The notes below the pieces were generated by a model. That model searched no databases, was not told the origin of the DNA, and saw only the letters and a list, made by a program, of their open reading frames with translations. A stretch of DNA of 24,432 bases from DATFLL01 sp035267785 (GTDB taxonomy: Bacteria; Pseudomonadota; Gammaproteobacteria; DATFLL01). This document shows positions 23,901-24,432 of this stretch, piece after piece; position 1 is the stretch's first letter; each line of letters opens with the position of its first letter. The position numbers and the translations under genes are program-made. Location of the stretch: the NCBI GenBank assembly GCA_035267785.1, contig DATFLL010000086.1, positions 1 to 24,432 on the forward strand, written 5' to 3'.

Positions 23901-24432
23901 AGCAGCAGTCAGAGCGCAAGAACTACCTCGATGCCCAGCACGGCGACCTCAGCGAGGCCCTGGAGACCCTGGAGAACGCCATTCGCAAGATCGACCGCGA
24001 GACGCGCACCCGCTTCAAGGAGACCTTCGACAAGGTCAACGCCGGCGTGCAGTCCATGTTTCCTCGCCTGTTCGGCGGCGGTCACGCCTATCTGGATCTG
24101 ACCGGCGACGATCTCCTGGAGACGGGCGTGACCGTGATGGCCCGGCCGCCGGGCAAACGCAACAGCACGATTCATCTGCTCTCCGGCGGCGAGAAGGCGT
24201 TGACCGCCGTAGCGCTGGTCTTTGCGATCTTCGAGCTCAACCCGGCCCCGTTCTGCCTGCTCGACGAGGTCGACGCGCCGCTCGACGACGTCAACGTCGA
24301 TCGCTATAACGAGCTCGTCCGCCAGATGACCGATCGTTCGCAGTTCATCGTCATCACCCACAACAAGCGAACGATGGAGATCGCCGACAAGCTGTACGGG
24401 GTCACCATGCAAGAGCCGGGCGTCTCCAAGCT
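20969..24432 (+). CDS. smc: Chromosome segregation ATPase SMC, 3'-truncated by the window edge
   Basis: SMC dimers with ScpA/ScpB organise and help segregate the chromosome. The frame is open from ATG 20969 to the end of the window, 1154 residues, so only about 10-20 C-terminal residues are missing. The Walker A motif is GPNGCGKSN (31-39), in the family start MRLNKIKLAGFKSFVDPT. The conserved GLGPRSYAIIEQGTISRIIEAKPEELR is present. Two long coiled coils rich in Glu, Arg and Leu flank a hinge region at about 510-650 (EGIEVERGWERAVECVLG ... WVGSGWLRVV). The head's second half has RIQRLGPINLAAIEEF, the ABC signature LSGGEK (1071-1076) and Walker B FCLLDEVDAPLDD (Asp1099, Glu1100). The coiled coils carry no stop codons or obvious breaks. 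The identification is firm. Confidence 0.98.
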   Translation, partial: MRLNKIKLAGFKSFVDPTSIPLPSNLIGIVGPNGCGKSNIIDAVRWVMGESSAKHLRGDSMADVIFNGSTSRKPVGQASIELVFDNSDGSVGGQYAQYNEISVKRVVSRDGQSNYYLNGTRCRRRDITDIFLGTGLGPRSYAIIEQGTISRIIEAKPEELRIFLEEAAGISKYKERRRETENRMRHTHENLERLNDLRDELTKQLAHLQRQAKTAEKYKELKQEERLLRAQLQALRWRGLDAKAGEVEARIKDSENRYEAEVARQRSTETEIEKQRELHVEANDRFNAVQGRFYSVGADIARLEQNIQHSRERRQQQQQDLAQLERTLEESRAHLANDQKRLEELRASLQENEPALQAAEEAERASAAALAEAEQAMQDWQSAWDAFNEEAAEPARTAEVERARIEHQEQHSVQLKQRLERYEEELAAQSTQALETEIEDLTRRGSEAEAEAQRHQAQLQELKEQIGHQREQNNECSRELDEARSELQSLRGRHASLEALQQAALGKREGAVSEWLEHHNLAEAKRLAEGIEVERGWERAVECVLGLNLEAVCTDDMDPLVGLLGELEHGSLVLFDTGSQAQAAPAADKTPLLSKVQAPWSLGGLLGGVYAAESLEQALAQRHALAAHESFITREGIWVGSGWLRVVREEDERAGVLEREQEMKELGTRLHALAERVETLQERLDTGREALHAREAERDAAQAAFNQANHAHAGLKADLSARQSRLEQARTRHQRLEADIEETRSQIAKDAEELSAARGRLESALARMQELEQRREQLNAERETLRTRLEEARARAHADRDNAHAVALKTGTLRTELSSTEQGLERVQGQLDQLGARRDELQAALAEGEAPINAMGEELEGLLALRVSVESELSEARTRLEEIDHRLRELDTERAEAEQRVQEIRSELEQVRIGWQEVKVRRQTLQEQVAESGYELKTLLEEMPEGAEEGPWAEQVETIERRIQRLGPINLAAIEEFEQQSERKNYLDAQHGDLSEALETLENAIRKIDRETRTRFKETFDKVNAGVQSMFPRLFGGGHAYLDLTGDDLLETGVTVMARPPGKRNSTIHLLSGGEKALTAVALVFAIFELNPAPFCLLDEVDAPLDDVNVDRYNELVRQMTDRSQFIVITHNKRTMEIADKLYGVTMQEPGVSK

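Overview
The window reads as ordinary chromosome of a GC-rich gammaproteobacterium. PNPase, DksA, SMC, CysZ, GluQ and Acs are all of gammaproteobacterial type. A CbbY-type phosphatase beside a kinase resembling cyanobacterial D-ribulose kinase hints at a Calvin-cycle lineage such as Ectothiorhodospiraceae/Chromatiales. That placement is inference from protein character, not a database match. Coding density is high. I see no insertion sequences, phage genes, CRISPR array, tRNA or rRNA.

Layout. 1-1860: 3' part of pnp and its terminator. 1943-2497: a small lipoprotein gene. 2481-5460 (minus): acs followed by a slightly overlapping yheT-type hydrolase. 5802-8407 (minus): a DEDDh exonuclease and a cNMP/CBS/DUF294 nucleotidyltransferase-like regulator. 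8516-9137 (plus): two small membrane-protein genes. 9173-9977 (minus): an overlapping pair, a 77-residue two-helix membrane protein and a membrane-anchored TPR protein. 10072-12030 (minus): a large Na+/solute symporter with its own terminator and an AT-rich upstream region containing a perfect 14-bp palindrome. 12318-14534 (minus): a conserved hypothetical gene, gluQ and a nitroreductase. 14670-14984 (plus): a DUF3579 gene. 15032-15718 (minus): dksA with a long lysine-rich N-terminal extension. 16053-18051 (plus): a CbbY-type HAD phosphatase and a class I aminotransferase. 18058-20757 (minus): cysZ, a D-ribulose-kinase-like FGGY kinase and queF. 20969-end (plus): smc, lacking only its last few codons.

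How the genes fit together. Segment 3-12 kb looks like an acetate/small-carboxylate module: a Na+-coupled carrier, acetyl-CoA synthetase, and the exonuclease plus cNMP/CBS/DUF294 pair, which as I recall also sits by acetate-type symporters in pseudomonads. The 13-16 kb segment holds dksA and gluQ, which are neighbours in many gammaproteobacteria but are separated here by two genes. CbbY and the ribulokinase-like protein would both act on C5 sugar phosphates around RuBisCO.

I found no clearly new multi-gene system. The most notable items are the DksA protein with five tandem KKxxAKKxPA decapeptides, the extended -10 dksA promoter with a GC-rich discriminator, the AT-rich palindromic control region of the symporter, and several small uncharacterised membrane proteins around the acetate-type genes.
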